64,000 bases of DNA from Dyadobacter sp. CY356 (GTDB taxonomy: Bacteria > Bacteroidota > Bacteroidia > Cytophagales > Spirosomataceae). The notes under the pieces were generated by a model, which was given only the letters and a program-made list of their open reading frames with translations, made no database searches and was not told the DNA's origin. The DNA is taken from NCBI RefSeq assembly GCF_021440195.1, contig NZ_JAJTSZ010000007.1, forward strand, positions 248,001-312,000, written 5' to 3'. Positions 17,202-26,641 of this stretch are shown piece after piece (within the stretch, counting starts at the first letter, position 1; every line of letters starts with the position of its first letter). The position numbers and the translations under genes are program-made.

Positions 17202-18239
17202 ATGGAATTAGAAAAGAAAGAAGCAGCAGTTCTTAACAATGCAATTAATTTTTGGCAGGAAACAAGTAAGATATCGCCAGAGCTTGCTGAGGACTTACGC
17301 AACAGCTATGAGCTTCGAAATTCCAACGTGGATACAATTACCTGGTATGCCTTTATCTCAGCGGTTTCTTGTGGATTGCTGGCTTTCGGTGCCTTGGTGA
17401 TTGACGAGAAGTGGATAGAATTGTTGCGTAACAAATGGGGATTTTCAGAAACCGTTGTAGGGATCGGATTTTCTCTTGTTGCCATTATGTTCGTCATTTT
17501 GGCAAAAAGAAGGAAACTGAAATTTCCAACTGCAAAAGCGAGTAACGAAACCTATACCATCACAATTATTCTCAGCGTGGCTATTGCTATTGCATACTGG
17601 ACGCGCAGTTTCGCCTATTTCGAGGGCAATTATGCCAGGCCGTTATTAATTGCAGCTGTTGCTTATTTTATCTCTGCGGCTTATCTTAACTCACAGCTTT
17701 TGTGGACGGTGATGCTTTTGACATTGGCAGGCTGGTGGGGCGCGCAAACATACTTTTGGACAGGTGGGAACTGGCGTTTTGCCGGGATGAACTACCCCTT
17801 AAACATGACCATTTTCGGACTTTTCATTTGGTCACTTTCATGGATTGTTGATAAAATAAGTTTACTTAAATCCTTTACTCCCGTTACCTATTCCATTGGT
17901 CTTTTTCTGTTTTTATTGGCTGCCTGGACACTATCGATTTTTGGCAATTATGATGATCTGAGCCGCTGGACAGTCATTCGCCAGGGAACACTCTGGTACT
18001 GGGCGGTTGGTTATACAATTGTTTTAGCTGCGCTGACCGCTTATGCATTTCAGACAAAAAATGATGTTTTGCGTGATACCTGTCTGATATTTTTCCTCCT
18101 CAATATTTATACCCGTTACTTTGAATATTTCTGGGACAGGACCAACAAAGGAATTTTCTTTGCTATACTTGCGGTTTCATTCTGGTTTGTCGGGAAAAAG
18201 GCGGAAGAATGGCGTAATAAGGATAAAAAATTAGCCTGA
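17202..18239 (+). CDS. DUF2157-like membrane protein
   Basis: This 345-residue integral membrane protein has a soluble N-terminus of about 45 residues with the pattern of DUF2157 proteins (a helical segment with a leucine-rich core) followed by about ten hydrophobic helices from residue 48 to the end. The function of the family is unknown. It begins an operon with a small hypothetical gene 14 bases after its stop, and has its own upstream region after the terminator at 17009-17070. Confidence 0.75.
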   Translation: MELEKKEAAVLNNAINFWQETSKISPELAEDLRNSYELRNSNVDTITWYAFISAVSCGLLAFGALVIDEKWIELLRNKWGFSETVVGIGFSLVAIMFVILAKRRKLKFPTAKASNETYTITIILSVAIAIAYWTRSFAYFEGNYARPLLIAAVAYFISAAYLNSQLLWTVMLLTLAGWWGAQTYFWTGGNWRFAGMNYPLNMTIFGLFIWSLSWIVDKISLLKSFTPVTYSIGLFLFLLAAWTLSIFGNYDDLSRWTVIRQGTLWYWAVGYTIVLAALTAYAFQTKNDVLRDTCLIFFLLNIYTRYFEYFWDRTNKGIFFAILAVSFWFVGKKAEEWRNKDKKLA

Positions 18240-18253
18240 TATTGTATTTACAA

Positions 18254-18592
18254 ATGAGAGAAAAAAGAATAATCCGGCAGAACGAGAAAGATCTGATCGA
18301 TTTTTTGCTAAATCAATTAAATCTTAATCCTGAAGAATTTCCTGTCGATGAGTATGTCGACGAATATGAAGACGGGAAAATGGGCAGTATCAGTCTGGGT
18401 GGTGATGTTTCCGCTTATGCCGGTGATCTGATCCAGGTTGAATATGTTGATTCGGATGAAACGCCGGTGGTAATAACTTTAACCAAAGATGATAAAGGAC
18501 ATTTACTGGATCTTGATTTCTGGAAAGTTGATTTCACAAAGCTTTTAGAATATCCGACACCGGATAAAATTATTCTGAGAGGCAATGTCTAG
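18254..18592 (+). CDS. Small acidic protein of unknown function (possibly DUF6984)
   Basis: A 112-residue soluble protein, strongly acidic, with no signal peptide. A start at TTG 18242 would add four residues, but ATG 18254 is preferred because the protein then opens with a clear MREKR start. The N-terminal pattern RQNEKDLIDFLLNQL is reminiscent of DUF6984 proteins, which I cannot confirm. It lies 14 bases after the membrane protein gene and is probably co-transcribed. Its stop is five bases from the stop of the convergent AraC gene. Confidence 0.65.
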   Translation: MREKRIIRQNEKDLIDFLLNQLNLNPEEFPVDEYVDEYEDGKMGSISLGGDVSAYAGDLIQVEYVDSDETPVVITLTKDDKGHLLDLDFWKVDFTKLLEYPTPDKIILRGNV

Positions 18593-18596
18593 CCTC

Positions 18597-19457
18597 TCAG
18601 AATAAGGTATTGAACTTGGCTACAATATGTGCCTTTGCTTCATTCTGAAATTGCTCAGGCGATAATCCGGTATGTTGTTTGAAAAAACGACTGAAATACG
18701 GTCGGTCGGTAAATCCCAGGTCATAAGAGATTTCCTTAATCGTATTCTCGCTATGGATAATCTGGCGTTTTGCTTCCAGAATAATTCTGTCGTGGATTAA
18801 TTGCATGCCCGTTTTATCCAGTTTTTCTTTCAAGATCTGATTCAATCGTTTCGAACTTATTCCTAATTTTCCTGCATAAAAATCTGTGTTCCTTACCTGC
18901 TGATAATTCATTTCAAGCAAAACCATAAACTCGTAAACGCGTTTTTCGTTTATATCCTGCACCGTAAAATTATGTTCTTTGATACGAACCAATTGCAGCA
19001 AAAACACTTTCAGTAATGCTTTAATAATCACCAGACTGTTGTTTTCCCGCTGGTATTCTTCTTCCAGTAACTGATATACCTTCCCTAATTGTCCAGCCGT
19101 TTCTTCACTGATTTGCAGACATGAAAATTCTCCCTGAATATTGAAAATCTTAAAAACATCCAGCAGAAACTCCTTCACATCATCATCCAGAATATCTCTT
19201 TTGAAGGATAACAAAATGCCCTTCTTCCCTGCTTTATTTAGCTGATGGACGCGGTATGGCGGTATCAGATATATCCAGTCGCCCTTCAATAACTCATCTC
19301 CTTTCACGGTGTGCAGGGCATTTTCATTTTTTAGCCAGACGATCTCAAAAAATTCCTTCCTGCTTGGATCATTAAGATAACTCGGCGGACAATTGTCCAG
19401 ATCTCTTATATAAATCAGCGTTTTGTTTAACTCAACACTAAGCTTCGTTTCTTCCAT
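18597..19457 (-). CDS. AraC-family transcriptional regulator
   Basis: This regulator of 286 residues has an N-terminal cupin-like ligand domain (about 20-100) and a C-terminal AraC-type double helix-turn-helix (about 190-280), with the second motif FTDRPYFSRFFKQHTGLSPE typical of the family. It is transcribed away from the hxlB-hxlA genes, sharing a 226-base divergent promoter region. By position I infer it regulates the ribulose monophosphate genes, perhaps in response to formaldehyde or a sugar, though no experiment supports that. Confidence 0.88.
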   Translation of the reverse strand: MEETKLSVELNKTLIYIRDLDNCPPSYLNDPSRKEFFEIVWLKNENALHTVKGDELLKGDWIYLIPPYRVHQLNKAGKKGILLSFKRDILDDDVKEFLLDVFKIFNIQGEFSCLQISEETAGQLGKVYQLLEEEYQRENNSLVIIKALLKVFLLQLVRIKEHNFTVQDINEKRVYEFMVLLEMNYQQVRNTDFYAGKLGISSKRLNQILKEKLDKTGMQLIHDRIILEAKRQIIHSENTIKEISYDLGFTDRPYFSRFFKQHTGLSPEQFQNEAKAHIVAKFNTLF

Positions 19458-19615
19458 TTTTTATCAATACTGCAATCTTGTAAATTCTTAGCTTTTAAAT
19501 CCATATTCCGAATTAGGCACCAAAATTAGCAAATTCTGCAATCGATTAATTATTCGTTAGCAAATAGTCCAACATATCGCGCTGATTGTATAACGTCGTC
19601 ACTGTAACCTCCAAG

Positions 19616-19623
19616 TACCTTTG
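19616..19623 (+). promoter_or_regulatory. Promoter -7 box upstream of hxlB
   Basis: TACCTTTG matches the Bacteroidota -7 consensus TAnnTTTG and lies 61 bases before the hxlB start. A good -33 TTTG is not evident at the usual distance, which would fit a promoter needing an activator. Confidence 0.45.
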
Positions 19624-19683
19624 TGATCTTGATTTACGGGATTTTCTTGATGAACAAGATTTCAATAAATATTTAGTGAGATA

Positions 19684-20268
19684 ATGAGTTCAACAATAAA
19701 TATTGATTTAGCGGCTGATATCCAGGCGAATCTGACGATGATTCTCGAAGAAAATCAGAAGCTGGCAGGTCAGATCGATTTTGATCAGGTTGCAGAAATG
19801 GTTCCTTTTATTCAAGATGCTGATCGGATTTTTATCGTTGGTGCTGGAAGGACGGGGTTGGCTTTGAAGGCAGCTGCGATGCGGTTAATGCATTTGGGTT
19901 TTACGGTTTTTGTAGTCGGTGAAACGACAACACCAGCGATAAGAAAAAACGATTTGCTTATTGCAGGTTCGGGTTCCGGAACAACCAGCAGTATTGTGAA
20001 AGCAGCTGAAAAAGCAGTTTCTGTTAACGCAAAGGTGGTTACAATTTCAACCACTTTGGATTCACCTTTGGCTAAATTATCCAGCCATATCACTATTCTT
20101 CCGGCTGCCCAAAAACAAGATCACGGCGGCAGTATTTCTAAACAATATGCCGGAAGTTTATTTGAACAATCTGTTTTACTTCTTACCGATGCTTTAATCC
20201 AGACTTTATGGAAACTGGATGGGACGCCGGCAGAAGAGCTTTGGAAACGTCACGCCAATCTTGAATAG
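19684..20268 (+). CDS. hxlB: 6-phospho-3-hexuloisomerase
   Basis: HxlB converts D-arabino-hex-3-ulose 6-phosphate to fructose 6-phosphate, the second step of the ribulose monophosphate pathway. The 194 residues form a SIS sugar-isomerase domain with the motif VGAGRTGLALKA (about 52-63) and a second phosphate-binding segment GSGSGTTSS (about 97-105). It is the first gene of a pair with hxlA, 55 bases upstream of it. In non-methylotrophs the pair detoxifies formaldehyde or supplies pentose phosphates. Confidence 0.93.
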   Translation: MSSTINIDLAADIQANLTMILEENQKLAGQIDFDQVAEMVPFIQDADRIFIVGAGRTGLALKAAAMRLMHLGFTVFVVGETTTPAIRKNDLLIAGSGSGTTSSIVKAAEKAVSVNAKVVTISTTLDSPLAKLSSHITILPAAQKQDHGGSISKQYAGSLFEQSVLLLTDALIQTLWKLDGTPAEELWKRHANLE

Positions 20269-20323
20269 AATTTCATTTAACAATTGAATACCAATAATTT
20301 ATAATTAAATAAACAGTACAATC

Positions 20324-20953
20324 ATGGTAAAATTACAAGTCGCAATAGACTTATTGACAACAGAAGACGCAATTGCACTGGCAACAAAAGTTGCTCCTTA
20401 TATCGATATCATTGAATTGGGTACGCCTTTAATCAAAAGTGAAGGTTTGGCTGTAATTACAGCAATGAAAAAAGCATTTCCGGACAAATTGGTTTTTGCT
20501 GATTTCAAAACAGCTGATGCAGGTGAACTCGAAGCAGATATGGCTTTTGGTGCAGGTGCAGACTTGATTACAATTCTTGGAGCAACAGGCGACGCAACAA
20601 TTATCGGTGCGGTAAAATCTGCAAAAAAACACGGAAAAGGTGTTGTAGTGGATACAATCGGAGTTTTGGACCGTGTGAAACGTGCGCAGGAAGTTATCGC
20701 TTTGGGTGCTGAATTTGTTGAATTACACGCTGGTTTGGACGAACAGGCACAGCCGGGATATTCAATCCAGGTTTTGATTGACGAGGCTTCCCGCGCTGGT
20801 GTACCAGTTTCGATTGCTGGCGGTGTTAAGTTGAGCAACATTACCGCAGTGAAAGCTTCTGGTGTAAAAGTTGCTGTTGCAGGTGCTGCTATTTATGGCG
20901 CGGCTGACCCGGCTGCTGCTGCAAAAGAACTTCGTGAAGCATTGGACGCTTAG
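20324..20953 (+). CDS. hxlA: 3-hexulose-6-phosphate synthase
   Basis: HxlA joins formaldehyde to ribulose 5-phosphate, giving hexulose 6-phosphate. The 209-residue protein is a TIM-barrel of the orotidine-decarboxylase superfamily with the signature DFKTAD (about 65-70), the start motif VAIDLL and a phosphate-binding end VAVAGAAIYG. It is distinguished from KGPDC (ulaD-type) enzymes by its pairing with hxlB. An intrinsic terminator follows directly. Confidence 0.93.
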   Translation: MVKLQVAIDLLTTEDAIALATKVAPYIDIIELGTPLIKSEGLAVITAMKKAFPDKLVFADFKTADAGELEADMAFGAGADLITILGATGDATIIGAVKSAKKHGKGVVVDTIGVLDRVKRAQEVIALGAEFVELHAGLDEQAQPGYSIQVLIDEASRAGVPVSIAGGVKLSNITAVKASGVKVAVAGAAIYGAADPAAAAKELREALDA

Positions 20954-20969
20954 GATTTCCTGTTCTTAC

Positions 20970-21006
20970 AAAAAGCTGTTTCCATTGCGGAAGCAGCTTT
21001 TTTTGC
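20970..21006 (+). terminator. Intrinsic terminator after hxlA
   Basis: AAAGCTG and CAGCTTT pair around a GC-containing stem extension (TTCC/GGAA) and are followed by a T-run. It ends the hxlB-hxlA transcript. Confidence 0.85.
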
Positions 21007-21127
21007 ATTTCAGGATTTATGATTTTCGTCAGTTTTCATTATCCGGATTATCCTAAATCCATCCATATAAACCCTTTTATCTACCTTTGCGCCAAATTGA
21101 ACATCATCAGAAAGTAAAAAATTATTC

Positions 21128-21337
21128 ATGGAAGTTAAAGATGGTAACGGAACGCTGCTGACAGAAGGCGATTCGGTAAAGCTGATTAAAGATTTAAAAG
21201 TTAAAGGTTCATCGACGACTTTAAAAAGAGGAACTGTTGTAAAAAATATTCGTCTGACTGACGACGCAGAAGAAATTGAAGGTAAAGTGGAAAGAACTGT
21301 TATGGTTTTGAAAACTATGTTTGTGCAGAAAATGTAA
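21128..21337 (+). CDS. PhnA-domain (YjdM-like) small protein
   Basis: The product of 69 residues matches the C-terminal PhnA/YjdM domain: DGNGTLLTEGDSV, a KDLKVKG strand and TLKRGTVVKNI. Despite the historical name alkylphosphonate utilisation protein, the function is unknown and the family lacks a proven role in phosphonate breakdown. The N-terminal zinc ribbon of full-length YjdM is absent, which is usual for Bacteroidota. A TACCTTTG -7 box at 21081-21088 suggests its own promoter. Confidence 0.85.
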   Translation: MEVKDGNGTLLTEGDSVKLIKDLKVKGSSTTLKRGTVVKNIRLTDDAEEIEGKVERTVMVLKTMFVQKM

Positions 21338-21348
21338 CAAGAAAGTTA

Positions 21349-21408
21349 ACTTTTTGGGAATGAATTCCTAAAAAGTTAACTCTTTTCAGGAATTCATTCC
21401 CAAAAAGT
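21349..21408. terminator. Perfect 21-bp inverted-repeat bidirectional terminator
   Basis: The 21 bases from 21349 to 21369 return as an exact reverse complement at 21388-21408, with AC TTTTT at one end and AAAAAGT at the other and an 18-base spacer. It separates the PhnA gene from the convergent DUF5686 gene, and works in both directions. The inner spacer contains a partial further copy of the arm (AAAAAGTTAAC). Confidence 0.85.
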
Positions 21409-21426
21409 AAGATTTACATCATTTTT

Positions 21427-24216
21427 CTACTTCTTCCCCAAAGAAAAATTCATAGTCGTCCCAATCCTGAAAACCGTATGTTTATACTTAAATCCTTCGA
21501 AGCTATTGGCGACTTCAACACGGAAAGGAAAACGTATGCCCACGTCCAAAGCATAACCCAATTCTCCATAATTGTTTGAATCCGGCGTTGCCAGATAATG
21601 TGCGAAGAAATTTTCTTTGATTCCCAACACCCGGAACCAGGTAATTTGAGTAAGTAAAAATTTGCGTAATTCTGCCAACGCGTGGGCTTCCACAAATTGT
21701 TTTGAAGTACTATACCGATAGTAATCAAGCATCCGGAAAGTACCTATCGGATCGCCGTACTGGAAAAAAAACTGGTTTCCGTCAAAGTGCTGGAAGTCAG
21801 GAAACGGTACAGAATCTCTATTTATAAACGTACCCGCGGCAACTTTATAGCTGAGTTTGCTCCGAATACCGATGTCAAATCCATGTGAAATACCAATCTG
21901 CATGAAATCAAAATCGACGTCGCTGCCAAATGCATTTTTAATTCCTTTGCGGTATGTGACAGAAAGTTTCGGAGAATCATCGTTATAAAAAGTTGTCTTT
22001 CCTTTTCGGATTTTATATTTCTGCCAGGGTTTGTAATACGCCGATAAACCAAGAGTCAGAGCCTGATGTGGCTGCATGTTAACATTGGATGTTTCAGACT
22101 GATTTTCCAATTCAGAATTGAAAGGATCATTTGACGTAAAAGAACGTTTCTTCCAGTCGATCAAACAATATGGATTTGTGTTTTCCCGGTTCGAAAGTGG
22201 CTGACGATCGGCATATTCCACATTCGCTTTTAACTCAAAATGTTCGTTTTTCTGATTTGTTGAAAAGTCAAGACGAACAAAATTCTTTTCATAAATTTTG
22301 ATAAAATTCCTTTCCAGAAAAAGCGTCGTCAAGCTATTTAAAATAGGGCTCATCGGGTTTTCGGGATTAAATTGTGATACAGTTCTCCCTCCCGAAAAAT
22401 TGAGCATATTACGTTTCCAGGCATAATCCACACCACCCGTAGCAAACAGCTTTTGACGGGAAAACGAATAACGTGTCAGTCCGCTGAACGTCCATGTGCC
22501 CTGGTCACGGACTGTATTTCTTTTAATACCATTGGTAGATATATTGATTTCATCCGAATTCTTTTTGGGCTGCGCACCTTTATGGTATCTCAATTTCAAG
22601 CCGCCGCCGTTGATTACCCAACCTTCAACAGTATTGACCTGCAAGCCATAAAGCGGACTGACGTATTCAAGCCGCCAAGGACTTTTCTTACCAAAACGAA
22701 ATGTATGACCTGTAAAAATATCCCCAATGGAACCACCAGAACCTCCACCGCCTTTCCTTTTTGTGGTGTCTGCTTTCGAAACTTTTAAGCTATCTCGTTG
22801 CTCTTGCGTTCCCTCTTTAATAATCACCAAACTATCAAGTCGCGTATAACTTTTTACTTCGGCAACCGTCAATGGTACTGAACGGATAGAATCCCAGAAA
22901 GCCATAGTCCTTCTGTTTGCCATGGAATCCACAGAGGTTGAGTCGTTCCGGGTAAAATTCATGTCAATATCTTCACCTTTTTCTTCTTTCTTTTTCAGAT
23001 CCTGTTTTTCATATTCTTTCATCAGCTTTCTCAGATTTTTCGCAGAGAATTCCTTCTGTTTGCTGACTACTTCTTCAAGCTTTTGCGTTTTTATTTCATG
23101 GTTAGAAAGTCCGACTTTTTTTGCTTCCTCCTTTTCTTTTTTTCCATCCACCACCACAATATCAGCCTGGAATGCAGGGTTCACTTTCAACTTTGAAAAT
23201 GTTTGTGAGATGACCAGATCGCCTTTTCCTTTGATACCATAAATCCCGCCATTCACATGAAACTGCTGGTTGGTTGGCATCCAAACACCTTGCACGGGAC
23301 TATAAACCTGTTTTATTTCGATATTAAAACCTGTATTGACCGTTTGCAGATTAAGACTGTAAATACTCCACAGATTTTCAGTAATATAAATTGTTCCTCT
23401 ATAAACACCTTCACCGTATGACCGCGGAGTAACTTTTATTTTGTTAATCTCCACACCATTCTCCTGAAAACTGCCCTCGTATTCAAACTTGTAATAAGCA
23501 AAAGCGCGCGGCGATAAAGGCGAAACTGCTTTCACAACTTCGGGCTGATAGAAGCTTGTAAGAAAATATTGATTGGCACTGGCGAAGTTATTATCCTGAC
23601 TATTTCTTGCCGCAATAACACGCTGCTTGTACGAATTCGGCTGGCGAAAAGTAACCTCAGAAACACTCTCATTTAAAATCGGAACGCCCTTTTTGAAGTT
23701 TGATTCTTTCTCAATTTCCTTCAATTCCTTCTTATAAAGAAACTCCAAAGGCAGATCAGTTATGACAAAAGATGATTTTGAATAGGCTTTGGCCGTATAA
23801 CTTTCAACCTGTAAAAAATGATAACGGCTTTTCGCAATCGCTCTGCGCATGATCGTATACGCAGGATCTTCCCCTTTATTTCCAATCCTGACCTCACCCA
23901 GATTATAGGCCTGTTCTTCCATGGTCAGGTCATATGTTTCCATTTTATTTTCAATGGTGAACGATTTTTGCCCGGTCTTAAAGCCCAGATATTGAAAAAT
24001 CACTTCATAATAGCCAGGTTTTAAATCCAGCTGATATTTCCCTTCCTCATTTGAAATAGTACTGATCTCTGTACCTTTTACGACAATAGCTGCAAAAGGC
24101 AAGACTTCGCCCTTTTGGGTTTTGATAGTGCCTTTTACACCACTTCCGGTCTGCGCATAAACCTGATTTAATAGTAACAGGAATAAAAAAATGACCTGAG
24201 TAAAGAGATTACGCAT
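21427..24216 (-). CDS. Outer-membrane DUF5686 protein with carboxypeptidase-like N-domain
   Basis: A secreted, 929-residue protein. A signal peptide ends near AQTGSG. Then follow a carboxypeptidase-D regulatory-like beta-sandwich (about 25-110), typical of Bacteroidota surface proteins, and a long DUF5686 region with many aromatic-alternating strands to the C-terminus, which suggests an outer-membrane barrel. The function of DUF5686 is unknown. It is not a TonB-dependent receptor: no plug domain is visible. A lysine/glutamate-rich low-complexity stretch lies near residues 355-415 and 465-490. It stands alone on the minus strand. Confidence 0.85.
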   Translation of the reverse strand: MRNLFTQVIFLFLLLLNQVYAQTGSGVKGTIKTQKGEVLPFAAIVVKGTEISTISNEEGKYQLDLKPGYYEVIFQYLGFKTGQKSFTIENKMETYDLTMEEQAYNLGEVRIGNKGEDPAYTIMRRAIAKSRYHFLQVESYTAKAYSKSSFVITDLPLEFLYKKELKEIEKESNFKKGVPILNESVSEVTFRQPNSYKQRVIAARNSQDNNFASANQYFLTSFYQPEVVKAVSPLSPRAFAYYKFEYEGSFQENGVEINKIKVTPRSYGEGVYRGTIYITENLWSIYSLNLQTVNTGFNIEIKQVYSPVQGVWMPTNQQFHVNGGIYGIKGKGDLVISQTFSKLKVNPAFQADIVVVDGKKEKEEAKKVGLSNHEIKTQKLEEVVSKQKEFSAKNLRKLMKEYEKQDLKKKEEKGEDIDMNFTRNDSTSVDSMANRRTMAFWDSIRSVPLTVAEVKSYTRLDSLVIIKEGTQEQRDSLKVSKADTTKRKGGGGSGGSIGDIFTGHTFRFGKKSPWRLEYVSPLYGLQVNTVEGWVINGGGLKLRYHKGAQPKKNSDEINISTNGIKRNTVRDQGTWTFSGLTRYSFSRQKLFATGGVDYAWKRNMLNFSGGRTVSQFNPENPMSPILNSLTTLFLERNFIKIYEKNFVRLDFSTNQKNEHFELKANVEYADRQPLSNRENTNPYCLIDWKKRSFTSNDPFNSELENQSETSNVNMQPHQALTLGLSAYYKPWQKYKIRKGKTTFYNDDSPKLSVTYRKGIKNAFGSDVDFDFMQIGISHGFDIGIRSKLSYKVAAGTFINRDSVPFPDFQHFDGNQFFFQYGDPIGTFRMLDYYRYSTSKQFVEAHALAELRKFLLTQITWFRVLGIKENFFAHYLATPDSNNYGELGYALDVGIRFPFRVEVANSFEGFKYKHTVFRIGTTMNFSLGKK

Positions 24217-24297
24217 AGAAGTAATTTAATTATAATTTTTCACGGCTTTTGAGAAGATGCCCCACTAAAAGAACAAGTTGCGTGAATATAAAAATAA

Positions 24298-26448
24298 TTA
24301 TGAAATTACTTTCTCAAGAACTTCAACAAGATCACTTTCCGTAAATGGTTTTCCGAGCAGATCATTCATACCCATCCGCAGATAATGTGAACGGTCCTCG
24401 TCAGCCACATTACCCGTATAACCTATAATAGGAACGCCGGATTTTGACAGATTACGGTCATTTCTGACCAGTTTGGTCAATTGTAATCCATCCATTTTGG
24501 GCATTTGCACATCAGTGATAATAAGATCATAATCTGTATTATTGAATAGATGATAAGCCTCTTCACCATCAGAAGCCAGGTCGTAACGAATTGCATTTTT
24601 ATCCATTATCCTACCCAGCAGCAATAGATTTATTTTGATATCATCAACCATCAAAACCTTTTTGTCTCTCAAAAGTTTGCCTATACCGGTCATACCGCTG
24701 TCTTCCTCAGCCTTTATATTTTCAACTGCCATAGCTAGTGGAATTTCAATTTTAAAAACAGAGCCTTTCCCAGGCTCGCTTTGTACACCAATAGTCCCTT
24801 CAAACAGATCAACAATTCTTTTACAAATCGGCAATCCCAAACCCGTTCCCTGTTGTCTGTTTCGTTCGTCAGTTGATTCAATTTGTGTAAAGTCTTCAAA
24901 TATTAATTTCAAATTTTTCTCCTCAATACCTACGCCAGAATCGGTTACAGAGATCTTCAACATTCCATTTTGTTCCTTAGTTTTTTCAAAACTTGCACGG
25001 ACATGTACCTCTCCACTTTGCGGTGTAAATTTTATCGCGTTGGTAATAAGATTGATAACAACCTGTTTGAGGCGAAAATCATCACCGCTAAGCATTAAAC
25101 GCGAGTCAATTTCAAATTGCTTATGCAATAAAATTTCCTTATTTCCAGCCAGAACTGATAACATGCCTGTTACGTTTTCAAGCATTTCAAGCGGATAAAA
25201 CTTATGATCCACAAGTTTTATTTTTCCACTTTCAAATTTTGAAAAATCCAGAATCTCATTCACCAGCATAAGTAATACGTCAGATGAATTTTTAATGGCA
25301 TTGATTTTCATCTGCAAGTCTTCTTTTGGTTTTCCAAAATCAATTTGCCTCGCAAATCCAATGATTGAGTTTAATGGAGTACGTATTTCATGCGACACAT
25401 GTGACAAAAACTCTCCCTTTTTTTTGGCCGACTCCACAGCAAGCGTACTATATTCAAGAATTTTCTTTTCGCTTTTATATAGTTTCACAATATTCCACAG
25501 AATCATCAGTGTCAAAATCAGCACAATCGCTACATTTCCCCACCTCAACTGATTGAGCTCATTCATGTTATCAGATGTCTGCACCAGCAATGAATTTCTC
25601 AAAGTTTCAACATCTTTGATTTCTTCCATTTTCAATGCTTTTAAAGCGGATTGAAGATTAGAAAAAATTCTATTATTAAGCACCAGCAATTCCAGCTCGG
25701 CCTGATTGAGCTCATGCCTCGCTTTGGCCAGGGAATTATCGTTTACCGATAATTTAATGACTTCCGGTTTTCTTGAATGCAGGGCAATGGAATCAGCGGA
25801 AGTTGTAGTTGTTTTTGAGGCAGCAACCTTCACTTCACTGCTGTCCCCGTTTTTATTGGAAACAGCTTCTACCAGCCTTCTCCATAATTTCTTATTTTTC
25901 TTCCTTGGAACAATCGTAACAGAATCAGATTTTGCAACCTTCGTGGTTGTTTTGACAATGTATGGCTTGGTAATTGGTATCGCGACGGTTACATCAGGTC
26001 GTTTCTGTTCGGCACGAAACCGTAAGAGATCATCAACCATTTTTTTCAAATGGATAAACTCCCTATTTTTAAGCTGCTTATTTTCAAGAAGTTGTGGAAG
26101 ATATAGATTATTAAAAAACGATTGTCTTTTTTTCTCTTCCTGAAAATCATCCAGAATTGAAGAAACTGTTTTCATTTGCAGTGTGTAATGATCCAGAAAT
26201 CTCTCGTCGGAAGTGACAGCATACAACCGGCTGTTATTTTCTGCCACGTATAAAACAGAAATGCATGTATCGATTCTACGGTAGTTATCATTCCCGTTTT
26301 TCAACACACGGATATTATTTTGAACGATACCGGATTTCGAATTGGTAATCAGCGTGATAAATACAAAAGAGGCTAAAATTAATATCAGGGTTATTGTCCA
26401 GGCAAAGGATTTGAGGGAAACAGTTCTTATGTCACTTTTCATCGTCAA
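24298..26448 (-). CDS. Hybrid sensor histidine kinase with receiver domain
   Basis: Sensor kinase of 716 residues. A first membrane helix near residues 15-33 and a second near 305-325 bracket an extracytoplasmic sensor of about 270 residues. Then follow the HisKA domain with phosphoacceptor His353 in SHEIRTP, an HATPase domain with NLITNAIKFT and GTGLGLP, and a receiver domain with Asp646 in TDVQMPKMDG. The sensor contains a low-complexity threonine- and lysine-rich stretch with a basic amphipathic patch (KKNKKLWRRL). A sibling kinase at 44945 has the same arrangement. No separate response regulator is adjacent, so output is likely through another protein or phosphotransfer. Confidence 0.92.
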   Translation of the reverse strand: MTMKSDIRTVSLKSFAWTITLILILASFVFITLITNSKSGIVQNNIRVLKNGNDNYRRIDTCISVLYVAENNSRLYAVTSDERFLDHYTLQMKTVSSILDDFQEEKKRQSFFNNLYLPQLLENKQLKNREFIHLKKMVDDLLRFRAEQKRPDVTVAIPITKPYIVKTTTKVAKSDSVTIVPRKKNKKLWRRLVEAVSNKNGDSSEVKVAASKTTTTSADSIALHSRKPEVIKLSVNDNSLAKARHELNQAELELLVLNNRIFSNLQSALKALKMEEIKDVETLRNSLLVQTSDNMNELNQLRWGNVAIVLILTLMILWNIVKLYKSEKKILEYSTLAVESAKKKGEFLSHVSHEIRTPLNSIIGFARQIDFGKPKEDLQMKINAIKNSSDVLLMLVNEILDFSKFESGKIKLVDHKFYPLEMLENVTGMLSVLAGNKEILLHKQFEIDSRLMLSGDDFRLKQVVINLITNAIKFTPQSGEVHVRASFEKTKEQNGMLKISVTDSGVGIEEKNLKLIFEDFTQIESTDERNRQQGTGLGLPICKRIVDLFEGTIGVQSEPGKGSVFKIEIPLAMAVENIKAEEDSGMTGIGKLLRDKKVLMVDDIKINLLLLGRIMDKNAIRYDLASDGEEAYHLFNNTDYDLIITDVQMPKMDGLQLTKLVRNDRNLSKSGVPIIGYTGNVADEDRSHYLRMGMNDLLGKPFTESDLVEVLEKVIS

Positions 26449-26567
26449 ACAAGATCATTAATTCGGGTAAAGTTAAGGGTTAGTTTTACTTCTACAAGAA
26501 AAATCCATTTAGCGTTCATTTAAGTAATTTATTCTACAAGCCTGAAAAACAGGACTTCTAACGCTAA

Positions 26568-26583
26568 TTCGTGATTCCACGAA
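26568..26583. promoter_or_regulatory. Palindrome between kinase and exporter genes
   Basis: TTCGTGATTCCACGAA, a six-base inverted repeat with a four-base centre, lies between the divergent kinase and exporter genes. It is a candidate operator for the exporter, but no regulator is linked. Confidence 0.35.
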
Positions 26584-26641
26584 CCGACTTTGATCTATCG
26601 CTGTTATCAAAAACCAGTCCAGTATCCAATTTGTACCCCAA

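Noticed and set aside
21427..24216. DUF5686 protein as a TonB-dependent receptor
   Set aside because: It has a carboxypeptidase-like N-domain but no plug domain or TonB box that I can see.
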